Part shown: piece by piece, positions 26,666 through 35,639 of the stretch
Layout of the letters: every line of letters starts with the position of its first letter
How positions within the stretch are numbered: the stretch's first letter is position 1
Origin: Marinomonas ushuaiensis DSM 15871
GTDB lineage: Bacteria; Pseudomonadota; Gammaproteobacteria; Pseudomonadales; Marinomonadaceae
Reading direction: 5' to 3'
NCBI RefSeq assembly: GCF_000521805.1
Contig: NZ_JAMB01000002.1
Location: 62,001 to 126,000 of the forward strand
Length of the DNA: 64,000 nt
The notes under the pieces: model-generated
Told to the model about the DNA's origin: nothing
Databases searched by the model: none
What the model saw: only the letters and a program-made list of their open reading frames with translations
Position numbers and translations under genes: made by a program

Positions 26666-28522
26666 ATGAGCCTAATTAATTACCGCATCATATCATTAAC
26701 TCTTTGCTCTTTTCTGCTGAGTGCTTGTAATTCCATGAATTTAAATATGGATCAACCGCAAAATACGGCACAAATCTCAGAAAAAACAGATTCGCAAGGA
26801 AAAAACACACAGGAAAGTGTGTATCACCCTTTAGAAAAAAGAACTTTATCTCAAGAAACAGAAGCGACTTACCAGCTTGCTCTAACGCTATACGAGCAAG
26901 GTGATTACCAACAAGTTATTGATAAACTAGAAAACAACGTCTTATATTCATCATCTCCAATTCAATTTAAAGCTTATTTACTTGCGGCGCATGCCGCATC
27001 GTATTTAGACAAAACCAATGAATCGTTCCATTATTTAAAAGAAGCCGAGTTGCTTTCTACAGCTCGACATCCAGATAATCAGAACGCGATTAAAGAAACC
27101 AGAGCAACGGTTTTTGAGCACTTTGGCAACTGGCCAGAAGCTGTCACTATTCGTATGGACTTGACATATAACCTGCCACTTGGGCAAGGCGAAGAAAACC
27201 AAGCAAAACTATGGCTAGCCATTCAGAACCTAACACAAAATGAAGAAGATGAGTTTTACCAACAAAACAGACCTTTACTAAATGGCTGGCTAACCATAAG
27301 TGATATATTAAGGGACCAATCTCTTTCCATTGAGCAACAATTAGCAACATTTGAGAAATGGCAACAAGAAAATCCAGATCATCCTGCTGCCTCGTCACCA
27401 CCTCAAGATTATCAGATTATGGCATCTCTTGGCGAAATGGCACCTCAAAAAATCGCCTTAATGCTACCCATGAATGGTAATTTGGGACGTGCCTCTCAAG
27501 CGATCATTGATGGTTTTTTTGCAAATTTCTACAACCAGAAAGAAGCAAGACCACAAGTATTCATCATCAATATTGATGACTATGATAACGTCAAAAATGC
27601 GTTAGATGCAGCCAATGAGAAACAGCCAGACATTATCATTGGCCCTTTGCAAAAAAACAATGTTGCCCAAGTCAGCCGCTTAAATCTACCTTACCCTGTT
27701 ATTGCTTTAAACCAGCTTGATATTAACCAACACCAGAAAAACCTTTTCCACTTCTCACTCAATGCAGAAGATGAAATACAGGAACTAATTAATTTTGCGA
27801 AGCAAAAAGGCGCCACTAATGCTGCCATACTAAGCACTCAAGATACATGGGCTCTAAAACAAAGCGATGAATTTCGTGCTGCGGCAGAAAAAGAAAATGT
27901 AAACATCACATCCAATCAGTCCTATGCCAATACACCAAGAGGCAGACAAGATGCCATACAAAAACTACTTTTAGTTGATGAGAGCTACGCTCGCAAAAAA
28001 CTGATAGAGCAATGGACAAGGACAAAAGTCGAAAGCATAGCTCGATCTCGTGAAGACCTTGATTACGTCTATTACATCGGAAAATTAAATGATGCCAAGC
28101 AAATAAGACCACTAATAGACTTTTATTTCGCCGAAAAAATCCCAATGCTTGCTAGTAGCACACTGAACGACAGTGCCCCAGAAAAATCCACAAACCCAAG
28201 TGATATAGAACGCATTATTTTTACTGAAATTTCTGCACTAACACCTAAAAGTAGATCCCTTGAGGTTTTAGATAAAAAACAAAGTTCAAATATTTTACGG
28301 CGATTACAGGCACTTGGAGCAGACGCTTATTTACTTGCAAATAAACATCAGCTATTTACCTTGTTGCCAAGCACCCGAGTTTCAGCAAACACTGGCATCA
28401 TCACAATCGATGACAAAGGCATCTTTCATAAAAGACCTGAAATCATGACTTACCGAAAAGGAAATTTGGTATATGCGACAAGTAATCAATTCTTTCAACA
28501 AAAGGAAGGAAGCGAAGAATAG
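26666..28522 (+). CDS. lpoA: penicillin-binding protein activator LpoA
   Basis: Outer-membrane lipoprotein that reaches through the periplasm to activate PBP1A. It has 618 residues (678 in E. coli). The N terminus is a lipoprotein signal with lipobox LLSAC. An N-terminal helical repeat domain (TPR-like, about 50-250) precedes a periplasmic-binding-protein-like domain (KIALMLPMNGNLGRASQAI onward). The start at 26666 gives a normal lipoprotein signal; an in-frame ATG at 26621 would add 15 residues ahead of it. First gene of lpoA-yraN-diaA. Confidence 0.93.
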   Translation: MSLINYRIISLTLCSFLLSACNSMNLNMDQPQNTAQISEKTDSQGKNTQESVYHPLEKRTLSQETEATYQLALTLYEQGDYQQVIDKLENNVLYSSSPIQFKAYLLAAHAASYLDKTNESFHYLKEAELLSTARHPDNQNAIKETRATVFEHFGNWPEAVTIRMDLTYNLPLGQGEENQAKLWLAIQNLTQNEEDEFYQQNRPLLNGWLTISDILRDQSLSIEQQLATFEKWQQENPDHPAASSPPQDYQIMASLGEMAPQKIALMLPMNGNLGRASQAIIDGFFANFYNQKEARPQVFIINIDDYDNVKNALDAANEKQPDIIIGPLQKNNVAQVSRLNLPYPVIALNQLDINQHQKNLFHFSLNAEDEIQELINFAKQKGATNAAILSTQDTWALKQSDEFRAAAEKENVNITSNQSYANTPRGRQDAIQKLLLVDESYARKKLIEQWTRTKVESIARSREDLDYVYYIGKLNDAKQIRPLIDFYFAEKIPMLASSTLNDSAPEKSTNPSDIERIIFTEISALTPKSRSLEVLDKKQSSNILRRLQALGADAYLLANKHQLFTLLPSTRVSANTGIITIDDKGIFHKRPEIMTYRKGNLVYATSNQFFQQKEGSEE

Positions 28523-28856
28523 CGGCGAAAAAGCAGAACAAGAGGCCGAACGCTTTCTTCTCGAACAAGGACTGCATCTAATTGAAAGAAACTTTTTTTG
28601 TCGCTTAGGAGAAATAGACTTAATTTTCCTCGACAAACAAACCTATGTTTTTGTAGAGGTTCGCTTCCGTAAAAGTAACGCTCATGGTAGCGCTGCAGAA
28701 AGCCTCGGACACTCCAAACTCAAAAAAGTACGGAACAGTGCCGCACTATGGTTACAAAAGAACAAAAAAACTTGTAATGCCAGTCGCTTCGATGCGGTAC
28801 TATTTGATAAAGAAATAAACACACAACACTTAACTTGGCTTAAAGCAGTATTTTAA
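28473..28856 (+). CDS. yraN: YraN family protein (UPF0102, endonuclease-like)
   Basis: Small protein of 127 residues with the restriction-endonuclease-like UPF0102 fold. GEKAEQEAERFLLEQG is the family's first conserved block. The putative catalytic motif is LGEIDLIFLDKQTYVFVEVRFR (E-I-D then E-V-R), in place of the usual E-V-K. Biochemical function is not established; the fold resembles Holliday-junction nucleases. It overlaps the end of lpoA by 50 bases and is followed by diaA, the conserved order of this operon. Confidence 0.88.
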   Translation: MRQVINSFNKRKEAKNSGEKAEQEAERFLLEQGLHLIERNFFCRLGEIDLIFLDKQTYVFVEVRFRKSNAHGSAAESLGHSKLKKVRNSAALWLQKNKKTCNASRFDAVLFDKEINTQHLTWLKAVF

Positions 28857-28861
28857 TCACT

Positions 28862-29455
28862 ATGGATTTTCAAGAAGCAATTTACACACAATTTGCACAG
28901 AGCTTTGAAGCTCAACAACAAGCACTAGAAAGCCTACCACCTTATATAGAGCATGCTGCAAAAGTTATTTTTTCAAGTATTGCCTCTGGTGGGAAAATAA
29001 TTTGCATAGGGAATAGTACAGGCTCTCATTTATCCCAATATTTTAGCACTTTAATGCTAGATAGAATGGACAGAGAACGCCCTGGCCTTCCGGCGATTAA
29101 TTTAAGCGGCGACGGTGCAGCACTATTAGCAATAACTAACAATGACAGCTACCATGACGTCTTTTCAAAACAAATTACAGCGCTAGGAAATCAAGGCGAT
29201 ATTTTGTTTGTTATTGCCAACCGAGGAAACACTTCCTCTATTATTCAAGCTATTCAAGCAGCCCATGAGCGAAAAATGAATATTGTCGCCCTCACTAGCC
29301 CTGAAGCAAAAAATGTATCCTCACTAACATCTCAAGACGATACAGAGATCAAGGTAAATCTTCTTGGTACGGCAAGAGTTCACGAATGCCAAATGACTGT
29401 CATCCATACATTGGTAGACTTACTTGAACGTCAATTATTTGGCTACGAAGACTAA
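28862..29455 (+). CDS. diaA: DnaA initiator-associating protein DiaA (SIS domain)
   Basis: SIS-domain protein of 197 residues (196 in E. coli). In E. coli the DiaA tetramer binds DnaA and promotes its assembly on oriC. Sugar-isomerase motifs are visible: SGGKIICIGNSTGSH, AINLSGDGAALLAITNN and GDILFVIANRGNTSS. It resembles GmhA, but the position in the lpoA-yraN-diaA operon supports DiaA. No ribosome-binding site is evident, so translation may be coupled to yraN five bases upstream. The next gene in E. coli, dolP, is absent here. Confidence 0.88.
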   Translation: MDFQEAIYTQFAQSFEAQQQALESLPPYIEHAAKVIFSSIASGGKIICIGNSTGSHLSQYFSTLMLDRMDRERPGLPAINLSGDGAALLAITNNDSYHDVFSKQITALGNQGDILFVIANRGNTSSIIQAIQAAHERKMNIVALTSPEAKNVSSLTSQDDTEIKVNLLGTARVHECQMTVIHTLVDLLERQLFGYED

Positions 29456-29490
29456 AGAACCCCATTTACATGCCTACTATTACTAAAATC

Positions 29491-29515
29491 AAAAAAAGAG
29501 CCAAAAGCTCTTTTT
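29491..29515. terminator. bidirectional terminator between diaA and sspB
   Basis: AAAAAGAGC/GCTCTTTTT with a five-base loop has T-runs on both strands between convergent genes. Confidence 0.82.
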
Positions 29516-29561
29516 GATTACAACAATCCAACCGCATATCTTATAAAGTATTTTATCCACT

Positions 29562-29936
29562 CTATTTTACGACTTTAAGCTGAAACCCTTTTTTAGGCTC
29601 TGGTGGCGTCGGCGGCTCGTCAAAAAACTCCTCATCAGGAAACACAAAACCATCTCCATTTTCTTTGGCATATAAAGCAAGCGCAGCTCTCATTGGTACG
29701 TAAACCTGCATAGGCTTCCCACTAAAACGCGCTTCAAAAGATACTGCTTCTTGATCCATAATCAAATGACGGACTGCTGACATACTAACGTTCAATACTA
29801 TTTGCCCATCTTTAACAAACTCAGTAGGAATAACTACATCCGCTTGTTCAGCATCCACCAGAAGATAAGGCGTCATATCATTATCAGCAACCCACGCATA
29901 AGCTGCATTTAATAAATAAGATCGTTTCGGTAACAT
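29562..29936 (-). CDS. sspB: ClpXP adaptor SspB
   Basis: Adaptor delivering ssrA-tagged proteins to ClpXP. It has 124 residues, shorter than in E. coli (165) because the flexible linker is reduced. The substrate-binding domain begins YLLNAAYAWVADNDMTPYLLVD. The extreme C terminus, GFQLKVVK, matches the ClpX-binding tail of E. coli SspB (ending LRVVK). AGGAG precedes the ATG. It follows sspA with a small hairpin between them, which may lower its expression relative to sspA. Confidence 0.93.
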   Translation of the reverse strand: MLPKRSYLLNAAYAWVADNDMTPYLLVDAEQADVVIPTEFVKDGQIVLNVSMSAVRHLIMDQEAVSFEARFSGKPMQVYVPMRAALALYAKENGDGFVFPDEEFFDEPPTPPEPKKGFQLKVVK

Positions 29937-29960
29937 TACATCTCCTACTTAATATTTTGT

Positions 29961-29985
29961 AAAAAAAAGGAGCTATAAGCTCCTC
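29961..29985 (-). terminator. hairpin between sspA and sspB
   Basis: On the minus strand, GGAGC/GCTCC with a 5-base loop is followed by eight T: an intercistronic attenuator or terminator. Confidence 0.7.
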
Positions 29986-30019
29986 TTTTGATATCGTAAA
30001 AAACAAAGCATTTTTCAGC

Positions 30020-30652
30020 TTAATCTAAACGCATTTCTTGCTCAGCTTCAGAAAGACTTTCTTGGAAAGATTCACGAGAGAATACAAGATCCATATACTT
30101 ATGTAGAGCGCCAGCTTGCTCTTTAGGAATATCTACACCCAATGCAGGTAAACGCCATAAGATTGGAGCCAAACAACAATCAACGATAGTGAAATCATCA
30201 CTCATGAAGTAAGGTTTTTCCTCAAAAATAGGGGAAACATTCATCAAACCTTCACGCAACTCTTTTTGCGCTTGAGCAACAGCCTCTTTATCTTTACTAG
30301 TAAGAATAAGATCAACTAGCTTTGCCCAGTCACGCTGTATACGATACATGAACAAACGACTTTCTGCTCGAGCAACCGGATATACAGGCAAAAGTGGTGG
30401 ATGAGGAAAACGCTCATCCAAATATTCCATCATGACATTTGGCTCATAAAGAACTAGGTCACGATCAACTAATGCCGGCAATTCGTTGTATGGATTAACA
30501 TCAGCAAGTTCAGCTGGCTTGTTAAACGGGTCTACATCTATGATGTCCACTGTGACAGCTTTCTCAGCCAATACAATACGAACTCGGTGACTGTAATGAT
30601 CTTCTCCATCAGAGAAGAACGTCATTGAGGAGCGCTTTGCAATAACACCCAT
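30020..30652 (-). CDS. sspA: stringent starvation protein A
   Basis: Glutathione-S-transferase-fold protein that binds RNA polymerase and remodels transcription during starvation and acid stress; not a true GST. It has 210 residues (212 in E. coli). The thioredoxin-like domain starts at [20 protein letters not shown] and is followed by the hallmark [20 protein letters not shown] and [11 protein letters not shown] at the end. AGGGG lies 7 bases before the ATG. It lies downstream of rplM-rpsI, as in most gammaproteobacteria, but about 360 bases separate it from the rpsI terminator, so it has its own promoter. Confidence 0.95.
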   Translation of the reverse strand: MGVIAKRSSMTFFSDGEDHYSHRVRIVLAEKAVTVDIIDVDPFNKPAELADVNPYNELPALVDRDLVLYEPNVMMEYLDERFPHPPLLPVYPVARAESRLFMYRIQRDWAKLVDLILTSKDKEAVAQAQKELREGLMNVSPIFEEKPYFMSDDFTIVDCCLAPILWRLPALGVDIPKEQAGALHKYMDLVFSRESFQESLSEAEQEMRLD

Positions 30653-31010
30653 GTCTAACCCCTATATTGAAAACATCGAAGCCCTCTATTTATGAGGACA
30701 AACTATAATATAGTGCTGAAACAATGAAATACTAGACCATCACCTCAACACAAAAAATTCTTTCATGGAATAAAAATCACCACCTCGCACCTTATAGAAT
30801 CAAAACTATAACTTCACTCTTGAACCTACATAGCCAAGCGATTCAGCCAAGCATTCTATAACATAAGACAGTAAATACCTTCAAAAAAGCCATGAACCTC
30901 AAAGAAGTAGCTATTCTAACATCATTTTGAATATTTTTTTCTTAGAAAAATCATTTTGTTGCAATGAAAATAGCAACAAGCTTTATTTAAAGCAAAAAGT
31001 TCCAAGCAAA
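30653..31010. other. 358-base intergenic region upstream of sspA
   Basis: I see no gene in this stretch. It is AT-rich. On the minus strand it must hold the sspA promoter; a TATTAT-like element about 60 bases upstream of the start is the best -10 candidate, with a poor -35. No convincing hairpin or repeat was found in the middle. Confidence 0.6.
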
Positions 31011-31041
31011 AAAAACGCTTGGCAAACAAACCAAGCGTTTT
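31011..31041 (-). terminator. intrinsic terminator after rpsI
   Basis: On the minus strand, AAACGCTTGG/CCAAGCGTTT with an 8-base loop is followed by a T-run. Confidence 0.88.
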
Positions 31042-31063
31042 AATAGTAACTCTAAAACGGATA

Positions 31064-31456
31064 TTAACGTTTAGAGAACTGAGGACGACGACGTGCTTTG
31101 CGTAGACCAACTTTCTTACGTTCAACTTCACGAGAATCTCGAGTAACGAAACCTGCAGAACGTAGAGTACGACGTAGAGTCTCATCGTATTGCATCAATG
31201 CACGTGTGATACCGTGACGGATCGCACCAGCTTGACCAGATATACCACCACCTTTAACAGTGATGTAAACGTCAAATTTTTCAGTAGCATCAACAAGTTC
31301 AAGAGGCTGACGAACAACCATTTGAGCTGTTTCACGACCGAAGTACTGAGAAAGTGTACGGTTGTTGATAACAAGGTTACCAGAACCGGCTTTAAGGAAA
31401 ACACGAGCGGTAGACGTTTTACGACGACCTGTACCGTAGTATTGAGTAGCTGACAT
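31064..31456 (-). CDS. rpsI: 30S ribosomal protein S9
   Basis: Small-subunit protein of 130 residues (130 in E. coli). Its C-terminal tail contacts P-site tRNA. Family features: [18 protein letters not shown] at the N terminus, [32 protein letters not shown], and the basic end [19 protein letters not shown] precedes the ATG. It is 14 bases downstream of rplM, forming the universal L13-S9 operon. Confidence 0.98.
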   Translation of the reverse strand: MSATQYYGTGRRKTSTARVFLKAGSGNLVINNRTLSQYFGRETAQMVVRQPLELVDATEKFDVYITVKGGGISGQAGAIRHGITRALMQYDETLRRTLRSAGFVTRDSREVERKKVGLRKARRRPQFSKR

Positions 31457-31470
31457 AATGATCTTCCGTA

Positions 31471-31899
31471 TTAAATGTTAAGTTCTTGAGGCTGTTGAGC
31501 AGCATGTGGATGCTCAGTACCAGCGTACACTTTCATTTTCTTGTGCATTGCACGGCCCAAAGGACCTTTTGGCAACATACCTTTAACGGCAAGTTCAAGA
31601 ACACGCTCAGGAGCATGATCAATCAGCTTCTCGAAATTCATAGAGCGCAAGCCGCCTGGATAACCAGTGTGGCGGTAGTATTGTTTCGCAGCTGCTTTGT
31701 TACCAGTAACATGAACTTTCTCTGCATTAACAACAACGATGTAATCGCCAGTATCAACGTGAGGAGTATATTCAGCTTTATGCTTACCACGTAAACGGCG
31801 AGCAATTTCAGTAGCCAAGCGGCCTAGAGTTTTGCCTTCAGCATCAACCACGAACCAGTCGCGGCGTACTTCAGCAGGTTTAGCTGTAAAAGTTTTCAT
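31471..31899 (-). CDS. rplM: 50S ribosomal protein L13
   Basis: Early-assembling large-subunit protein of 142 residues, identical in length to E. coli L13. Motifs: [39 protein letters not shown], and [12 protein letters not shown]. The start is the ATG at 31899; an upstream TTG at 31902 would add one residue. In E. coli L13 represses its own mRNA, and here the leader contains two perfect hairpins that could serve such control. First gene of the rplM-rpsI operon. Confidence 0.98.
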   Translation of the reverse strand: MKTFTAKPAEVRRDWFVVDAEGKTLGRLATEIARRLRGKHKAEYTPHVDTGDYIVVVNAEKVHVTGNKAAAKQYYRHTGYPGGLRSMNFEKLIDHAPERVLELAVKGMLPKGPLGRAMHKKMKVYAGTEHPHAAQQPQELNI

Positions 31900-31918
31900 C
31901 AAAAAACCCTTTCAATAC

Positions 31919-31936
31919 GCGTGTTCAATGACACGC
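31919..31936 (-). promoter_or_regulatory. proximal hairpin in the rplM leader
   Basis: GCGTGT/ACACGC perfect 6-bp stem with a 6-base loop lies 19 bases upstream of the rplM start codon. Confidence 0.5.
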
Positions 31937-31953
31937 TATACCTATTATTATTG

Positions 31954-31982
31954 GTTTATTAAATATTAGATATTTAATAAAC
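31954..31982. promoter_or_regulatory. perfect 13-bp palindrome upstream of rplM
   Basis: GTTTATTAAATAT and its exact complement enclose three bases, 55 bases upstream of rplM. It could be an operator or an AU-rich RNA hairpin; no T-run follows that would suit termination. Confidence 0.55.
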
Positions 31983-32051
31983 GTGCACTTACCTTTAAAA
32001 AGGCGAGCGAAGTATACAACAACACCTAAGAAGAAGAAAGCTGAAATAGCA

Positions 32052-33152
32052 CTATGGGCGATGCTCTAAAGACAAATACTCTTCAGATTGCATTTCCAAT
32101 AACCGACTAACTGTACGGTCGTATTCAAAAGACAATCGAGTCCCTGTATAAATATCAGGAATAGCCACTTCAGCTGAAAAGATCACCTTCACATGGCGGT
32201 CATAAAATTCATCAACCAAATTGATAAAACGTCGAGCAAGATCATCTCTTGATGAATCCATTTGCGGCAAATTTGAAATAATAACAGTAGAATAGAAGCG
32301 CGCTATTTCTATGTAGTCTATCTGACTTCTTGGGCCATCACACAAGGCTTTAATATCAAACCATGCCAGGTCTTCACAACTACGAATTAGCGGTATTCCT
32401 CGCCCTTCTATCTCGACTACCCCACCTTCAACAATATGAGACGCATCAGAGATCAAGCTCATAAAGCGTTCATGAAGTTGACTATCTGCAGCCTCACCTA
32501 AAGGATAATGATATAGCTTAGCCTGCTTCAATGTTCGCAGTCGATAATCTATACCACCATCAACATTCATAACCCTAGTATGCTTATTAACAAGGGCAAT
32601 TGCGGGTAAAAAACGCGCGCGCTGCAAACCATTTTTATACAAACCATCGGGTTCAATATTTGAAGTTGCCACTAGGGTTGTACCATTTTCAAACAACACT
32701 TCCAGTAAACCTGCCAATATCATTGCGTCGGTAATATCAGTAACAAAAAATTCATCAAAACATAAAACCTGCGCCTTAGATGAAATTTCTTTACCCACAA
32801 TTTCCAAAGGATTTTTCACATCACTCAGTTTACGCAACTCTTGATGAACCATCTGCATAAATCGGTGAAAATGCAGACGCATTTTTTTATCTGTTGGTAA
32901 ACAATCAAAAAAAGTATCCATCAAATAAGTCTTACCGCGACCTACCCCACCCCAGAAATACAATCCTTTTTCTACCGCTGGCGCTTTCTTTTTTCGAAAT
33001 TTGCTTAAGAACCCAGCAGGAGACGAATTCCCTTGGTCTGCCACTAAACGGTCAAATAAATCTTGAAGAGCCTCTACCGCTTCTTCTTGAGCTGGATCAT
33101 AATTAAAATCATCTCTTGTTAAATCTTGTTTATAACGTGTAATAGGTGTCAT
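32052..33152 (-). CDS. zapE: cell division protein ZapE (AFG1-like ATPase)
   Basis: AAA-type ATPase that associates with the FtsZ ring under stress; 366 residues (375 in E. coli). The P-loop is FWGGVGRGKTYLMD (about residue 70), followed by HFHRFM. The Walker B is LCFDEFFVTDITDA and the sensor region is LVATSNIEPDGLY. EFYDRHVKVIFSAEV near the end is typical of the AFG1/ZapE family. It lies upstream of rplM and divergent from zapG, as in E. coli. Confidence 0.94.
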   Translation of the reverse strand: MTPITRYKQDLTRDDFNYDPAQEEAVEALQDLFDRLVADQGNSSPAGFLSKFRKKKAPAVEKGLYFWGGVGRGKTYLMDTFFDCLPTDKKMRLHFHRFMQMVHQELRKLSDVKNPLEIVGKEISSKAQVLCFDEFFVTDITDAMILAGLLEVLFENGTTLVATSNIEPDGLYKNGLQRARFLPAIALVNKHTRVMNVDGGIDYRLRTLKQAKLYHYPLGEAADSQLHERFMSLISDASHIVEGGVVEIEGRGIPLIRSCEDLAWFDIKALCDGPRSQIDYIEIARFYSTVIISNLPQMDSSRDDLARRFINLVDEFYDRHVKVIFSAEVAIPDIYTGTRLSFEYDRTVSRLLEMQSEEYLSLEHRP

Positions 33153-33249
33153 CGTCGCTCTTTTGCTTGAATAAATGAATTATTCATATTCTAGCAAATT
33201 GCACATTAAACAACACCTATCAAGCTATTATCGAAGGTAATGTTTCGGC

Positions 33250-33255
33250 TATAAT
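33250..33255 (+). promoter_or_regulatory. candidate -10 element of zapG
   Basis: A perfect TATAAT lies 26 bases before the zapG start codon. The -35 is poor (TTATCG at 16 bases), so an activator or an extended element may be needed. Confidence 0.4.
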
Positions 33256-33281
33256 ATAACGACTGCTTTTTGGAGAAAGTT

Positions 33282-33728
33282 ATGAACTTAGAAGAATTTA
33301 ATATCATTATATTTATTACTGGCATCATAATTGGCTGCATTGCCTGTTATGCCCTTAAACGCCTCAATGCAAAAAGGGTAAACGAGCAAATCAACTCCAA
33401 TTCAAATGTAGTGACTATGAAGTCACTACAACAAGAGCTAGATAGCAAACAAGTTATTATTGATAATTTCTTCTTCGATAGTAATGAACAGCTAATGGCT
33501 ATTGAAAAGCGCCTTGAAAGCCTAAGAAACAACCTTGCAGATAACTCAAAACAATTAAGTAATGTAGTTATCGAGAAAAGCACCAGTAAAGTAGATGAAC
33601 TAGAAACACCTGATACTGCTGCACCACCAAGAGACTACGCCCTTAAAACAGACAAAGAGCCTGGAATGTTAAGTGAAACATTTGGCCTGGGCGAAAAAGA
33701 AGATTTAGAACCTAAACGCTCAATTTAA
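33282..33728 (+). CDS. zapG: ZapG/YhcB-like (DUF1043) inner-membrane division protein
   Basis: Single-pass membrane protein of 148 residues (132 in E. coli YhcB). One N-terminal helix (IIIFITGIIIGCIACYAL, about 7-24) is followed by a long coiled coil (about 45-105) and an acidic, proline-containing tail. In E. coli YhcB/ZapG/LapD links envelope synthesis and division. The length, topology and position opposite zapE support the assignment more than sequence identity. GGAG lies 6 bases before the ATG at 33282. Confidence 0.8.
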   Translation: MNLEEFNIIIFITGIIIGCIACYALKRLNAKRVNEQINSNSNVVTMKSLQQELDSKQVIIDNFFFDSNEQLMAIEKRLESLRNNLADNSKQLSNVVIEKSTSKVDELETPDTAAPPRDYALKTDKEPGMLSETFGLGEKEDLEPKRSI

Positions 33729-33752
33729 AACCTTAACGTTGACACAGATATC

Positions 33753-33782
33753 AAAAAATGGGCCTTAAGGCCCATTTTTTTT
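33753..33782. terminator. bidirectional terminator between zapG and the Nif3 gene
   Basis: AAAAAATGGGCC and its complement around TTAA form a 12-bp stem with T-runs on both strands. Confidence 0.93.
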
Positions 33783-33799
33783 CCACCTAAACTTTTCAA

Positions 33800-34561
33800 T
33801 CAAGCGGGATTGTCTATATCAATGAACACAGCATCCAAACCATGCTTTTCCGCTAAAAAACTAGCCATAGATTGCACACCAAAACGCTCAGTAGCATGAT
33901 GACCCGCAGCAATAAAGTGAATCCCCATTTCGCGCGCGATGTGTATAGTTTGCTCTGAAACTTCACCCGTTATAAAAACATCTGCATTTACTGAAACCGC
34001 TTGCTCTATATAGCCTTGCGCCCCACCAGTACAAAGAGCAACTTTACGTATCTCTTTGTCACCTACATTTTCAAACAACACTTTACGCCCAACAGCCTGC
34101 TCAACTAATCCTTGAAAAGCATCTACCGACATAAGCCCATCTAATTCACCAACCAAACCAATCGACTCTTCAAGCGAGAAACCTAACTGCAGCCCATTTC
34201 GATTCACTAAGCCAATAGCATCAGCTAAACCTGCATTATTTCCAAATTCTGGGTGCGCATCCAATGGCAAATGGTAACCATACAAGTTAATATCATTTTT
34301 AATGAGGGCAGAAATACGCCTATACTTCATTCCAACAATTTCTGGCGTTTCATTTTTCCAGAAATAACCATGATGGACAAAAATAGCGTCCGCCCTATAT
34401 TCTATTGCAGCATCAATTAACGCCTGACTTGCCGTAACACCTGTCACGACCCTGTTAATTTCTTTTTTCCCTTCCACCTGCAAACCATTGGGCGCATAAT
34501 CTTTAAAAAGATGTGGGCTTAACGTTTGATTAAGCAATAACTCAAATTCACTGCGTAGCAA
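33800..34561 (-). CDS. Nif3-like dinuclear metal centre protein (YbgI family)
   Basis: Cytoplasmic protein of 253 residues (YbgI is 247). Conserved metal ligands are visible: FVHHGYFW near the middle of the first domain, YGYHLPLDAHPEFGNN, and AGHHATERFG at the C terminus. CTGGAQGYIEQA is another family block. The family has a two-metal site and sometimes GTP cyclohydrolase-like activity, but its function is unsettled. The start is TTG at 34561, with GGAG five bases upstream. It faces degS with only 17 bases between start codons. Confidence 0.9.
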   Translation of the reverse strand: MLRSEFELLLNQTLSPHLFKDYAPNGLQVEGKKEINRVVTGVTASQALIDAAIEYRADAIFVHHGYFWKNETPEIVGMKYRRISALIKNDINLYGYHLPLDAHPEFGNNAGLADAIGLVNRNGLQLGFSLEESIGLVGELDGLMSVDAFQGLVEQAVGRKVLFENVGDKEIRKVALCTGGAQGYIEQAVSVNADVFITGEVSEQTIHIAREMGIHFIAAGHHATERFGVQSMASFLAEKHGLDAVFIDIDNPA

Positions 34562-34578
34562 AACAACTCCTTAACTTT

Positions 34579-35631
34579 ATGAAGCAAAAGACTTACGGAA
34601 CAACAGTCATTATCTCTATTCTAGCTGGCACTTGTATAGGTTTAGCCACCTTACTTATACAAGAAAAGCAAAAAACGGTAGATTCTGGCTACTCTCTTCC
34701 CGTTCAAATCGCCACACCTTCTGTTGTTAATATTTACTCTCAAGTTAAACCAAAGAAAAGTATTAACGGTTCAAACACACCTGCACACAGCATCAATCTT
34801 GGCTCTGGCGTTATCGCAACTAAAGACGGCTTCATCCTCACTAATCACCATGTCATCCAAAACGCCCAAAGCATTATTATTGCGCTAAACGATGATCGAC
34901 GCATTGAAGCAAAACTTATAGGATCAGATCCGGCGACAGATTTAGCCGTTTTAAAAATAGACCTTCCAAATCTTCCCAATATCAAAATAGGAGAAAGTAA
35001 TAACATTTTCATAGGCGATCGCATCCTTGCCATAGGGAACCCATTTGGCATAGGGCAAACTGTAACAGCAGGAATCATTAGCGCAAAAGGCAGAAACAGC
35101 ATTGGCCTAAATACCTACGAAAACTTCCTACAAACGGACGCCGCTATTAATCCTGGAAACTCCGGTGGAGCCTTAGTAAATTTGAAAGGTGAGTTAATAG
35201 GGATTAGCTCCGCGATTTACTCAAGCACAGGAGGTTCCCAAGGAATTGGGTTTGCAACACCAATAGACGATGCAATTATTGTTATGACAGACATCATTAA
35301 GCATGGCGAAGTAGTGCGAGGATATTTAGGCATGGAGGCACAGAAAATAACACTATCATTAGCAGACAGCCTCTCCCTACCCTCCAATCATGGACTATTA
35401 GTAAATGAAATAACAAAAGAAAGCCCAGCCGAAAAAGCAGGCATAGAAATTGGCGACATAATACTTGAAATTAACGACACTCCTAGCGAAGACCCCTTCC
35501 AAATTAAACGTCTCATTACGTCTCTTAAACCAGGAACGAGCATTTCACTATTAGGTATTCGTGGACAGCAATCCTATCAAACCGACATCATGTTAGAAAA
35601 ACAACCAGCAATGCAAAGAATCAATTATTAG
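34579..35631 (+). CDS. degS: DegS/AlgW-type site-1 serine protease
   Basis: Inner-membrane-anchored periplasmic protease that senses misfolded outer-membrane proteins and starts the cleavage of anti-sigma factor RseA/MucA. It has 350 residues (355 in E. coli DegS). A single N-terminal anchor (VIISILAGTCIGLATLLI) precedes the trypsin-like domain: His in LTNHHVIQ, Asp in ATDLAVLK, Ser in NPGNSGGALV. One C-terminal PDZ domain follows (VRGYLGMEA to the end). DegP and DegQ have two PDZ domains and a cleaved signal. No ribosome-binding site is visible. Position beside hisD-hisG-murA matches Pseudomonas algW. Confidence 0.93.
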   Translation: MKQKTYGTTVIISILAGTCIGLATLLIQEKQKTVDSGYSLPVQIATPSVVNIYSQVKPKKSINGSNTPAHSINLGSGVIATKDGFILTNHHVIQNAQSIIIALNDDRRIEAKLIGSDPATDLAVLKIDLPNLPNIKIGESNNIFIGDRILAIGNPFGIGQTVTAGIISAKGRNSIGLNTYENFLQTDAAINPGNSGGALVNLKGELIGISSAIYSSTGGSQGIGFATPIDDAIIVMTDIIKHGEVVRGYLGMEAQKITLSLADSLSLPSNHGLLVNEITKESPAEKAGIEIGDIILEINDTPSEDPFQIKRLITSLKPGTSISLLGIRGQQSYQTDIMLEKQPAMQRINY

Positions 35632-35639
35632 AAATAAAA

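Noticed and set aside
30922-31185. Minus-strand frame overlapping rpsI
   Set aside because: It runs through the rpsI terminator and reads rpsI in another frame; no start signal.
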